NCBI GenBank assembly: GCA_031273515.1
Contig: JAISRU010000125.1
Location: forward strand, 1-12,747
Direction of reading: 5' to 3'
DNA length: 12,747 nt
Source of the DNA: Bacteroidales bacterium
GTDB taxonomy: Bacteria; Bacteroidota; Bacteroidia; Bacteroidales; WCHB1-69
The notes below the pieces were generated by a model, which was not told the origin of the DNA, ran no database searches, and worked only from the letters and a program-made list of their open reading frames with translations. Position numbers and translations under genes: made by a program. The stretch's first letter is position 1, and every line of letters begins with the position of its first letter. This document shows, in pieces, positions 1 through 8,838 of this stretch.

Positions 1-3000
1 TGCGCCGGCAGCGTTTATTTTTCCAACGCACAGACCGATGTAGGATTTCGTCGACCTGTGGGCATGGCAAGCGGACATATTTCGTACGGAACAGGAACGG
101 CAGTGCCGGGCGCCCGCGTAGTAGCCGAACCCCTCAACGAGGGCGACGCCGCCAATGCCCGTAAAAGCGTTTATTTCAATGGTTCTGCAACAAGCTATAT
201 GCTGATAAACAATACAACAAAGGTACTCGGTGGACAGGAGTTCTCGTTTCAGGCATGGATAAATCCGCAAACCAAACAAAATGCAACCATATTCTCCACC
301 GACAACAATCAGGTGTCGCTCAAATATACCTCGCTAAACACCATGGAATTTAAAACGCCTGCCGCCACGCTGACCTTTGTCGATACGTTTGCACAACTCA
401 ATCAATACAGTCAGCTCACCGCCGTATATGCAGGCAACAAAATGCAGGTCTATATCAATGGCATATTGTGTCAAACGACAACTTTCTCTCAGCAGAGCTA
501 TACGGCGCAATCGACCGACAACGTGAAAATAGGAACCAACTTTAGAGGCAATATCGACGAAATACGTTTCTGGGGCAGAAGTCTTGACTCCGCCGCCATA
601 GCCGAAAATATGGGTATGTATCTCATCGGCAACGAAAGCAGTTTCCGCGCTTATTACCGCTTCGAGGAGGCAATACCGTCAGCCGTTTACGATATGTCGT
701 TTACGGGCAACGACAATTACAACCGAAACAATGCGCAACTTGTCAATGCGGTTCTCACCGACAGCATTCCGAATCAGTCGCAGTTGTCGGTATCGGGCAT
801 TACCGACGTCAACGGCAATTATATCATCGGCGCCATTCCTTATGCCGGCACCGGCACAACCTATCGTTTTGTTCCCATGTTCGACGTACACACCTTCAAT
901 CCGACCAACAAAGTGCGGATGATAAGCGCCAATACGCCTGTCCAGAGCGATATCGATTTTGAAGACGTATCCTCGTTTCAGGTATCAGGAACGATCCTTT
1001 ATGCAGGGACTTCCGTTCCTGTATCGGGCGTGTCTTTTGTAGTCGACGGTTCCAATCCCTGCATGAAAGACGGCAGACTGATTGAAACCGACGCCAATGG
1101 ACAATACACCATTGAAGTACCTATTGGCTGGCATTTTATCACGGCGCAAAAGTCGGGACACATCCTTGCGGCATTGCGGGGCGTGAACGGATATATTGCC
1201 AACAACCGTTTTCCTGCCGACAGCGTTGCCCGCTACGATTTTCAGGCAACTGAAGAACTGAATTTCACCGACAGCACCCGCGTTGAATTGGTAGGACGAT
1301 TTACAGGCGGTCCGGTGGAAGCAAAGAAACCTGTCGGCTTTGGATTGAGCAAAAACAATCTTGGCGTAGCCGAACTGACATTTTCGTTGGTCAAAAACGG
1401 CATGACCAATCTCAACACGACAGATGTAGTCGAAACGCATGTTTCGTCGTCGGGCAGACTGACCAATACGCAGACCTACACCCGTCAGAGCAATCAGGTA
1501 AAAGTAACCACCAATCCCCAGACGGGAGAATTTGTTGCATGGCTCATTCCCGAAGATCATCAGGTGAATGTCCTCAATAATTCGACGATAGTCTCCTCTA
1601 CCAATCCTGCCCACAGTGTAACATACAGCGGGATTATCAGCATGAAAACGCAGACCGAAACAGGCTATCTCTACGACAGCGATACTTCGACAGTCGCCAT
1701 TGACGAAGGTAATAAACAGATAACCGATACCATTTATTATCATCAGAAGTTAGATTTGATTTATCGCGCCTCGCCGACCATTGAAGTACTGAATGCATCC
1801 ACTTCCGACACCATTTTCGGTGATACTTTGCACGTGATTACCGATGATCTGGGCAACAAAGATACCCTGAATTTGGTTGAGAACAGACAATATGCAACAG
1901 GTTTGCCCGTCTTTACGCATCAGGGGACTTATGCTTTCGATATCAGCGTATTTGAACAGTACGACAACCGGGACGGAAATCCTGTTGTTGTCGATCGCGT
2001 ACCGACGGTAGACGGAACAGTAATTGCCAATACCGACATGGTTACAGGCAATTATCCCACTGAGGCAGCATTAGACCAGAACGGGAAAGCACAGATTACT
2101 TTCATGATAGACGCTCCCAATGTTACCTACAACAGCAACGATCCGTCGCAAAGCTATACGAAAAACTTTAACTTTCAGGTAAACTTTTCAGACGGTACGC
2201 CTTCCAAACAATGGAACCCCGTCAACAGGAACGCTTATGTATTTGGCGCTAAAAGCGACGGCAACAATTTTGTTACCAAAGGACCCAAGCGGGTAACTAT
2301 TGTTTTGCGCGACCCGCCCGGCTCCAACAGCTACGCATGGGTGGAAAAAGGCAGCGTAATTAACAGTACGCATAGCTGGGGCGCACGCTTCGGAAATACA
2401 ACAGGAATAACAACCAAATTTGCATACGGAGTAGATCTGGAAACTTTTGCAGGTATAGGAGCAGGATTAATCATTAGTTCGGAAGTAAAAAACGATTACA
2501 CGGTAGGATTAAACACCGCACATGCCGGCGGATGGGACAATTCTTCCTCAACGGTTACCACCATTACAAAAACCATTAGCACGAGCGCCGAACCTGATTA
2601 TGTAGGTCCTGATGCAGACGTATTTGTCGGCGCTGCCTATAATATAATATTCGGCGAAGCCAAAATGATAGGCGTTATCGACGAAAACAATGTAACCGAT
2701 CCTGTAGGAAGCGTACTGACAAGCCGCAGCGGAAAAAACTACATGGTAGGTTCCGAAAGAGGTATGTTTTTGGTGCCTGAATTTGAAACCGATTTTTACT
2801 TTACCCGCAAGCATATTGTGGATAATGTGATTCCAAATCTTGAAAAAATACGCAATACCATGCTGACTTACGATCCGTCGATGCCAACGTCGGGCAATCT
2901 GACAAACAGTCCTGTTTACATCAGCATATTACCGCCCGATGATCCCAATTTTGGCAAAAGCAACCGCGATACAAAGGCATTCGGACAGGCGGCTACCACT

Positions 3001-6000
3001 TTTGCTAGACGATACGACATCGGAGACAGCGCCGTACTCAAAACGCCGTCGCTTGTAAACAGTTACTACATCCTCAATCCTGACAGTTGGGCAATAGACA
3101 GTTTGGCTACCGACTCCTTACAGTTTTACAATACTGATATCGATGCATGGAAACAGGTACTTGCCAACGATGAAAAGCAAATGTTAGAAGCGGCAAAATT
3201 GAAAAATATTTCCTTTGATGCAGGCGCTATTTACGAGGAAAGCAGCGCTACCGAAACGACGCACAGCTATACCAACGTCTATGAAGGTTCAGCAAACCTT
3301 GTGGGCGCTTTGAATACGGGGGCTACGTTTAATGCAACCGGCGTTTTCTTTACCATTGAAGAAGAAGTCAACTCCTCATTTTATGATAACGAAACAGAAG
3401 AAAATACCACTTCTGTTACTTACGGTTACCACCTCGAAGACGGCGATCCAAGCGATTACCATACCGTTGATATTAAAAAGCCGTCAACGCCTTATGCAAC
3501 GGCATTCAAGCTGCTTGGCGGACAAACATCCTGTCCTTACGAGGGCGAGATAACGGCTCAGTATTATGAAACGACGGGTTCGGCAGGCATACTTCAGCAG
3601 GGAACGTCAATGGTACAGGACCCTTATATGTCGATCAACACCAATTTCATCGGGAATGTGCCGGGCAACCGCAGCGCTAATTTTTCGTTATTGGTCGGCA
3701 ACGGTTCATTGGTGAGCGATGCATGGTATATGCTTACGGTCGATGAAAAAACCAATCCCGACGGACTGATATTGGAAGTAGACGGACTGCCGATTGGCAA
3801 CGGTCGCGTTTTTGCTTTCGATCCTACGGAAGCCTTCAACAAGACGCTCTCTGTCCGCAGAACCCGTCAGGATGTTACCGAATACAACGACATTCGTTTG
3901 GTGCTTGCATCCACTTGTCAGGACGATCTGTTCGACGAGTTGTGGATATCGGTACATTTCTTGCCTGCGTGCAGTGATTTGGTACTTGACAGACCTGTAA
4001 GCAATCAGATACTGAACATTCTCAGCGGCGACAGCGCACAGTTTATCGTCAATCAGTACGACGTCAATTATTTGAATTTCGATCACATTGTTTTGGAATA
4101 CAAACCGGCGACTCAGAATGCGTATATTCCCTTCGGCTATTATTACAAGGACAGCGCCGCATACAAAAACGCTTCGACTGTTCCCGACGACCAGAAACAG
4201 GTTATCGACAACAATGCAACCGACCTCAGACAATGGTGGAAAGCGCCTGTTCAGGATGGATTTTACCTTTTACGCGCCCGTTCGGTATGTCCAGCGGGAG
4301 CGGCGCTGAGTTACGAATCGATTTCGGACGAGGTACAGGTCGTAAAAGACATGATTTCACCGATAGTCTTCGGCACGCCTCAACCTGCAGACGGTATTCT
4401 TGCCGTCGATGACAATCTGCTGATTGACTTCAACGAGGCTATTCAGCCTGATTATACGTACCGCATCAGCGTACAGGGCGAACTCAACGGAGAAGAACTG
4501 CTTCACAATGCAGGATTGCAGTTCGACGGAGTCAATGATGTTGTGGAGATCAATCAGCCCTTGAATTTGGAAGGCAAATCGTTCACGGTTGAAATGTGGA
4601 CGCTTCGCGACAACAGCAATCCGCACAATGCTGTTTTGTTTTCTCACGGAACGCAGGACAGCAAATTTGAACTGGGCGTCGACGCATCGCACAAACTCTG
4701 GGTGCGCATCGACGAAGACAGCGTATCGGCAGTTATGCCCGTTCAGGACATTACCAATTCATGGACGCATATTGCAGCCGTATTCGACAACGAACAGAAC
4801 AATATTTCGGTTTATGTGAACGGGAATGCGGCGACGAATGCAGGGGGAATACCTTCGCACATTACGTCGGTAGAATATGCGGCGACGGGCATTATCACGG
4901 TCGGCGGCGACTTTGACAAAATGAATTGTTACAATGGCAAGATGAACGAACTTCGTTTGTGGACAAAGGCGTTGAGCGGCACAAAACTCTACGAACAGAT
5001 GAGTAAGAAACTGTCTGGAACGGAAGCCGGACTTGCCGGTTACTGGCAGATGAACGAAGCGCGCGGTACGCTTGTCAGCGACAGGATACGTGGACGCAAT
5101 GGCGTTACCACTGCCCAATGGTATGCGCTTCCTGTGGGACGATCCTTGAGTTTCAACGGCAACGGCTATGCAAAAACGAGCATAACGGAAATAGGACCCG
5201 AAGCCGACTTTTCGCTCGAATTTTGGTTCAGAGCCGACAGTCTGAACAGCAATGCCTGTCTTTTCTCGACCGGACGCGGCGACAATGGAGATGAAATTCA
5301 GAGTGGAAATCAGTTAAACGACAAATTCAGTATTTACTTTGATGCGTCGCAGAATTTGGTATTGCGTTCGTCGGGAAAGACGGCGGCGATAGCGTCCAAT
5401 CTGGCAGACAACGACTGGCATCATTTTGCGATGTCGGTTAGTCGTCGGGGGAATGCGAACATTTATATCGACGCCAATTTGCAGACGTCGTTATATGCAG
5501 CAGATTATTTTGGTTCGTTCAAGGCGAGTAAGTTGTATCTGGGAGCCATGGGTTGGGAGAAGAATTTCACGACCGATACTGTTGCTTATTTCTTCAGAGG
5601 CAATATTGATGAATTGCGTATCTGGAAAGCGATGCTCACGCGCGAAGGCATCCGTATAGCGTCTTCGTCGCGTTTGAACGGAGATGAAGCAGGATTAAGG
5701 GCGTATTATCCTTTCGACACCACCGAAACGGTTACGTTGATACATCCTACATTGTGCGATCAGATGGATACATCCCGCATTGACAACGGAGAAGAAGCAA
5801 GACGAAATGAAGCCTTTGTACTTTATTCTGGAGCGTCGTCATCGGTACTTGCCGCCAACATCACGCCTGCTCGACGCTTGCAGAATGTACCTTTCGAGCG
5901 GGTATACAATGAAAATCAGATATACCTCAACCTGACAGCGCCCATGAGCAGCATCGAGAACTGTGTGCTTGAAATAAGCGTATCGGACGTAAAGGACATG

Positions 6001-7875
6001 CATGGCAATATCATTGTCAATCCTGTAAAGTGGACGGCGTTTATTGATCGGAACTATCTCAAATGGGGCGAGGAACATTTCAGTTTTGTAAAGAATGTAT
6101 TTGATCCGCTTTCGTTCACGGTAGAGGTAATCAACAGAAGCGGTTTGGAACAGACTTTCAACATCGAGAACATGCCGGCATGGTTGAGTGTAAGTCCTTC
6201 TTCGGGGACGATTTCTCCTGCGGGCAAGATAACGGTGAGGTTTACCGTAGACGAGGGTCTGAATGCAGGCATTTACGATGAAAACATTTATCTGCGCAAC
6301 AGCAATGGATTTAACGAACTGCTCGCAATCGACCTGCGTGTATTGGGCAGCAAACCCGAATGGGAAGTGGATGCTTCTCAGTACAATTATTCGATGAACA
6401 TCTTCGGAGAACTCAACATCAACGGCATAGTTTCGACCGATCCTGAAGACATGCTTGCAGCATTTGCGGGCAACACTTGCGTAGGGATTGCGAATTTGCG
6501 TTATGTTGATCAGTACGACAGGCATTTGGCATTTTTGAATGTGTATGGCAATACGGGAGGAACGCCTTTGCATTTCAAGATATGGGATGCGAGTGCGGGT
6601 ATTATCTATACGATGATCACGCCCGACACGCTTGTTTTTGCAGAAAATTCTTATTATGGAACAGCGAAAACGCCGATAACGTTCAGGGCGATAAACTACA
6701 TTGAGCAACACATTCCGCTTGCGCAGGGGTGGAATTGGATATCGAAAAATGTATCCACGCCTGCCATGACGAGCATCAATGCGACTTTTGTCAATAATTC
6801 GTTTGCATCGGGAGATTTGTTGAAATCGCAGTTTAACGGTTTCGACCAGTACAGCAATAACAGTTGGATAGGCAATATTTCTTTGGCAGGCGGGATGAAC
6901 AATACGCAGATGTATATGCTGAAAGTCGAAACGGACAAGACGCTTATTCTTGCGGGTGAGGCTGTTGATCCGACTACGGAAACAATAACGATTTATCCGG
7001 GTTGGACATGGACAGGATTTACGCCTCAGATTAATTTATCGACGCAGGAAGCCTTTGTCGGAGCCGATCCTCAGGACGGCAACATAGTCAAGAACCAGAC
7101 TTCGTTTTCGATATATTATGAGGGCATTGGTTGGATAGGGACGTTGAATTATTTAAGTCCGGGCAAGGGCTACATTTACTATTCGACGGCTCAGGACACG
7201 GTAGAATTTACTTATCCGACTGTTTCTTCGCTAACGAGCAACAGAAAGAGTATGCCTCAGCATGGATCGACTGTAAATTCGGCTGTAGAGGTTCCGGGTC
7301 AATATTCGGACAATTTGTCGATAATCGGTTCATTACAGGCTGATGGCATAGATATGTCGCGGACGCAGATATTGTGTTATGCGGGCGACGAGTACCGTGG
7401 AGCGGGAGTTCCGGTTTATGTTGAGGACAAGGATGAATGGATATATTTCATCACAGCGGGAGGAGAAAGCAATGGCGACGTTCTTTCATTCCGACTGAAA
7501 ACGGCAAATGGAGAAACAATTGGTTTGAAGGAGCGACTTCAATTCGGTACAAATCGGTTGTATGGAACGGTTGACAGACCGATGGTTTTCAGTTTGGGGT
7601 CGGAGGATGCTGTATTGACGGCATATCCAGTACCATTTTCTTCCGAGCTGACGCTTGCATTCACTTTGGACGATGCAAGTAAAGGTCAGGTAAGTTTCAC
7701 GTTGACGGACGTCATGGGTAGCAGATTATTGTCGATAGAGAGGACATATTCTCAGGCGGGATATTATACATTATCGCTCGACAGGGAGATAAGTTCGTTG
7801 TCGGCGGGAGTTTACTTTATCGGTATGACGACTTCAACAGGAAAACATACGGTTAAAACAGTAAAAATAAAATAA
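1..7875 (+). CDS. Giant secreted LamG-domain protein with type A T9SS sorting tail (5' partial)
   Basis: The frame is open from base 1 with no stop, so the protein begins upstream; the GTG at 58 is internal. The visible part is 2624 residues. In order: a CarboxypepD_reg-like start (about 67-130, GTAVPGARVVAEP) interrupted by LamG 1 (163-670, ending NIDEIRFW and YYRFEE), its continuation with TDVNGNY (772-965), a second reg-like repeat (970-1250, VSGTILYAGTSVPVSGV), and a long unassigned stretch (1250-4350). Then the first half of a Big_5/Ig-like domain (4351-4509), LamG 2 (4510-5105), LamG 3 (5140-5730), the second Ig-like half (about 5815-6051, VKDMHGN), a BACON/Ig-like domain with WLSVSPSSGTISP (6061-6350), a PW/SM module (6352-6693), GW-rich repeats (6700-7200, GWNWIS, GWTWTGF) and a Por_Secre_tail-type domain (7612-7872, AYPVPF to VKTVKIK). 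LamG jellyrolls usually bind glycans or proteins, so a surface adhesin is likely. The ligand and exact function are unknown. Confidence 0.93.
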   Translation, partial: CAGSVYFSNAQTDVGFRRPVGMASGHISYGTGTAVPGARVVAEPLNEGDAANARKSVYFNGSATSYMLINNTTKVLGGQEFSFQAWINPQTKQNATIFSTDNNQVSLKYTSLNTMEFKTPAATLTFVDTFAQLNQYSQLTAVYAGNKMQVYINGILCQTTTFSQQSYTAQSTDNVKIGTNFRGNIDEIRFWGRSLDSAAIAENMGMYLIGNESSFRAYYRFEEAIPSAVYDMSFTGNDNYNRNNAQLVNAVLTDSIPNQSQLSVSGITDVNGNYIIGAIPYAGTGTTYRFVPMFDVHTFNPTNKVRMISANTPVQSDIDFEDVSSFQVSGTILYAGTSVPVSGVSFVVDGSNPCMKDGRLIETDANGQYTIEVPIGWHFITAQKSGHILAALRGVNGYIANNRFPADSVARYDFQATEELNFTDSTRVELVGRFTGGPVEAKKPVGFGLSKNNLGVAELTFSLVKNGMTNLNTTDVVETHVSSSGRLTNTQTYTRQSNQVKVTTNPQTGEFVAWLIPEDHQVNVLNNSTIVSSTNPAHSVTYSGIISMKTQTETGYLYDSDTSTVAIDEGNKQITDTIYYHQKLDLIYRASPTIEVLNASTSDTIFGDTLHVITDDLGNKDTLNLVENRQYATGLPVFTHQGTYAFDISVFEQYDNRDGNPVVVDRVPTVDGTVIANTDMVTGNYPTEAALDQNGKAQITFMIDAPNVTYNSNDPSQSYTKNFNFQVNFSDGTPSKQWNPVNRNAYVFGAKSDGNNFVTKGPKRVTIVLRDPPGSNSYAWVEKGSVINSTHSWGARFGNTTGITTKFAYGVDLETFAGIGAGLIISSEVKNDYTVGLNTAHAGGWDNSSSTVTTITKTISTSAEPDYVGPDADVFVGAAYNIIFGEAKMIGVIDENNVTDPVGSVLTSRSGKNYMVGSERGMFLVPEFETDFYFTRKHIVDNVIPNLEKIRNTMLTYDPSMPTSGNLTNSPVYISILPPDDPNFGKSNRDTKAFGQAATTFARRYDIGDSAVLKTPSLVNSYYILNPDSWAIDSLATDSLQFYNTDIDAWKQVLANDEKQMLEAAKLKNISFDAGAIYEESSATETTHSYTNVYEGSANLVGALNTGATFNATGVFFTIEEEVNSSFYDNETEENTTSVTYGYHLEDGDPSDYHTVDIKKPSTPYATAFKLLGGQTSCPYEGEITAQYYETTGSAGILQQGTSMVQDPYMSINTNFIGNVPGNRSANFSLLVGNGSLVSDAWYMLTVDEKTNPDGLILEVDGLPIGNGRVFAFDPTEAFNKTLSVRRTRQDVTEYNDIRLVLASTCQDDLFDELWISVHFLPACSDLVLDRPVSNQILNILSGDSAQFIVNQYDVNYLNFDHIVLEYKPATQNAYIPFGYYYKDSAAYKNASTVPDDQKQVIDNNATDLRQWWKAPVQDGFYLLRARSVCPAGAALSYESISDEVQVVKDMISPIVFGTPQPADGILAVDDNLLIDFNEAIQPDYTYRISVQGELNGEELLHNAGLQFDGVNDVVEINQPLNLEGKSFTVEMWTLRDNSNPHNAVLFSHGTQDSKFELGVDASHKLWVRIDEDSVSAVMPVQDITNSWTHIAAVFDNEQNNISVYVNGNAATNAGGIPSHITSVEYAATGIITVGGDFDKMNCYNGKMNELRLWTKALSGTKLYEQMSKKLSGTEAGLAGYWQMNEARGTLVSDRIRGRNGVTTAQWYALPVGRSLSFNGNGYAKTSITEIGPEADFSLEFWFRADSLNSNACLFSTGRGDNGDEIQSGNQLNDKFSIYFDASQNLVLRSSGKTAAIASNLADNDWHHFAMSVSRRGNANIYIDANLQTSLYAADYFGSFKASKLYLGAMGWEKNFTTDTVAYFFRGNIDELRIWKAMLTREGIRIASSSRLNGDEAGLRAYYPFDTTETVTLIHPTLCDQMDTSRIDNGEEARRNEAFVLYSGASSSVLAANITPARRLQNVPFERVYNENQIYLNLTAPMSSIENCVLEISVSDVKDMHGNIIVNPVKWTAFIDRNYLKWGEEHFSFVKNVFDPLSFTVEVINRSGLEQTFNIENMPAWLSVSPSSGTISPAGKITVRFTVDEGLNAGIYDENIYLRNSNGFNELLAIDLRVLGSKPEWEVDASQYNYSMNIFGELNINGIVSTDPEDMLAAFAGNTCVGIANLRYVDQYDRHLAFLNVYGNTGGTPLHFKIWDASAGIIYTMITPDTLVFAENSYYGTAKTPITFRAINYIEQHIPLAQGWNWISKNVSTPAMTSINATFVNNSFASGDLLKSQFNGFDQYSNNSWIGNISLAGGMNNTQMYMLKVETDKTLILAGEAVDPTTETITIYPGWTWTGFTPQINLSTQEAFVGADPQDGNIVKNQTSFSIYYEGIGWIGTLNYLSPGKGYIYYSTAQDTVEFTYPTVSSLTSNRKSMPQHGSTVNSAVEVPGQYSDNLSIIGSLQADGIDMSRTQILCYAGDEYRGAGVPVYVEDKDEWIYFITAGGESNGDVLSFRLKTANGETIGLKERLQFGTNRLYGTVDRPMVFSLGSEDAVLTAYPVPFSSELTLAFTLDDASKGQVSFTLTDVMGSRLLSIERTYSQAGYYTLSLDREISSLSAGVYFIGMTTSTGKHTVKTVKIK

Positions 7876-7889
7876 CAGGTTAATAATTG

Positions 7890-7923
7890 AAAGTAGAGAC
7901 GCAATGAATTGCGTCTCTACTTT
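7890..7923. repeat. Perfect long hairpin, dispersed-repeat type, possible terminator
   Basis: AAAGTAGAGACGCAA and its exact reverse complement flank the loop TGAA, giving a 15-bp stem with no mismatch, 14 bases after the stop of the giant gene. Four T residues follow the last C of the stem (7921-7924; three of them belong to the stem), so the U-tract needed for a classical intrinsic terminator is weak. Palindromes with a GTAGAGACG...CGTCTCTAC core are, to my knowledge, dispersed in many bacterial genomes including Bacteroidota. It may be a mobile palindrome that also ends the transcript in either direction. Confidence 0.75.
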
Positions 7924-7964
7924 TCATCAAAGAAAGAAAAGAATAAAGAAAGATAAATAGATAT

Positions 7965-8057
7965 GAGGTTCGACCTCGAAGAGATCAAATGTTTATAGAA
8001 GAAATGTGCGCTTTTGTTGTACGACCCCGACGGGGTCGAATAGGAAACACGACGTCT
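7965..8057 (+). repeat. Composite palindromic repeat, copy 1
   Basis: Two small palindromes lie about 50 bases apart. The first is gacctc-gaa-gagatc (7972-7986, one mismatch), followed by the tail aaatgtttatagaagaaa (7987-8004). The second is cgacccc-gac-ggggtcg (8022-8038, perfect 7-bp stem), followed by aataggaaacac. The block aligns with 10271-10361 at about 80 percent identity by eye. It sits upstream of the small T9SS cargo gene and has no coding potential. Its role is unknown: a dispersed non-coding element, or a structured transcript segment. Confidence 0.75.
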
Positions 8058-8089
8058 TTTTTCTATAAACATACGATGTCTTCGACATC
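8057..8089 (-). repeat. Inverted single unit of the same palindromic family
   Basis: Read on the minus strand this is gatgtc-gaa-gacatc (perfect 6-bp stem, 8089-8075) followed by gtatgtttatagaaaaaa. The tail ATGTTTATAGAA is the one that follows the first palindrome of both composite copies, although the arm sequence is different. Its orientation is opposite to that of the adjacent composite copy, so the two tails converge. Confidence 0.65.
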
Positions 8090-8146
8090 AAAACCGTCAT
8101 ATTTATTTTACATCACTTAATAACGAAAGTAAAAAAAAGAAACAGA

Positions 8147-8824
8147 ATGAAAGTAACAAAGATTTTTATAATGGCTCTCATATTGGGAGCGATGGTTATG
8201 CCTCTTATGGGGCAGCCAAGTTGGACGGTAATGCCCACGCGTTATCAGAACAGCATGAGTATAGTAGCGAAGTTGAATGTAGAAGGCGAGTTGTCGTCCG
8301 ACGCCAACGATCTTGTCGGGATATTTTCCGGCGGAGAATGCAGAGGCGTTGCGGGAGTTGCCTTGATGGGCGGGGATTATTATCTGAACATCACGGTATG
8401 GAGCAATGCCTCTGCCGACGAGGTTTTGAGTGTGAAGGTTTACGATGCGTCTTCTGGGATTGTGTACGATCTCAAGCAGCGTCTGACTTTTGTCAAGGAC
8501 GCCATTACAGGTTCGTACAGTGAGCCATTTGTTTTTTACACCAATTTATCGTTACGGAAGTTGGACGCATATAATTTTATTTCACCCAACGGGGACGGCA
8601 AGAACGATTATTTCATTGTGGACGACTTGCTCACTGTTAGCGACATGACATTAAAGATATACAGTTCTAACGGTGTGGAGGTATTTGTTCAGCGGTCATA
8701 CGACAACACATGGAACGGCGTAGACAGGAAAGGGAACGACTTGCCGAAAGGCGTTTATTATTATGTCTTTGTCGAGGCGGACGGGACGACGGTTTACAAA
8801 GGAAGTATCACATTGGTTAAATAA
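8147..8824 (+). CDS. Small exported protein with type B (gliding-associated, CHU_C-like) T9SS sorting domain
   Basis: The 225 residues start with a Sec signal peptide (1-22, hydrophobic IFIMALILGAMVMPL, likely cut before QPSW). Residues 23 to about 133 form one module with W26, the SM pair, a G..C.G.A core and YDASSGIVYDL. It is clearly related to the module at 6352-6693 of the giant gene. Residues 139-225 match the gliding motility-associated C-terminal domain: FISPNGDGKNDYF at 144-156, then IYSSNGVEVF, WNGVDRKGNDLPKGVYYY and a final GSITLVK. In this family the domain directs export by T9SS and usually depends on a neighbouring SprF/PorP-like protein, which is encoded just downstream. The protein is very short for such a cargo, essentially one module plus the tail. 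The ATG is supported by the signal peptide; no strong Shine-Dalgarno precedes it. No clear TAnnTTTG promoter was found in the 271-base gap upstream. Its specific job is unknown; an adaptor or surface anchor is inference. Confidence 0.92.
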   Translation: MKVTKIFIMALILGAMVMPLMGQPSWTVMPTRYQNSMSIVAKLNVEGELSSDANDLVGIFSGGECRGVAGVALMGGDYYLNITVWSNASADEVLSVKVYDASSGIVYDLKQRLTFVKDAITGSYSEPFVFYTNLSLRKLDAYNFISPNGDGKNDYFIVDDLLTVSDMTLKIYSSNGVEVFVQRSYDNTWNGVDRKGNDLPKGVYYYVFVEADGTTVYKGSITLVK

Positions 8825-8825
8825 G

Positions 8826-8832
8826 AAGGAGG
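8826..8832 (+). promoter_or_regulatory. Strong Shine-Dalgarno for the PorP/SprF-like gene
   Basis: AAGGAGG lies 6 bases before the ATG at 8839, in the 14-base gap after the previous stop. Other starts in this window have no comparable purine match, as is usual in Bacteroidota, where Shine-Dalgarno sequences are often weak. It fixes the start choice and suggests independent, efficient initiation within the operon. Confidence 0.7.
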
Positions 8833-8838
8833 ACAGAA

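Noticed and set aside
58..60. GTG as the start of the giant protein
   Set aside because: The frame is open to base 1, and the residues around it (RRPVGMASGHISYG) continue into a beta-domain repeat, with no signal peptide or Shine-Dalgarno.
985..1743. 252-codon open frame on the minus strand
   Set aside because: It lies wholly inside the giant gene, has no recognisable domain and reads like the antisense of its beta-rich repeats.
5839..6711. 290-codon open frame on the minus strand
   Set aside because: It overlaps the conserved Ig-like, BACON-like and PW/SM parts of the giant gene; composition is Arg/Tyr/Cys-rich as in antisense shadows.
8101..8125. Promoter for the small cargo gene (TATTTTAC-like -7)
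   Set aside because: It differs from TAnnTTTG at the most conserved bases; A/T richness alone could produce it.
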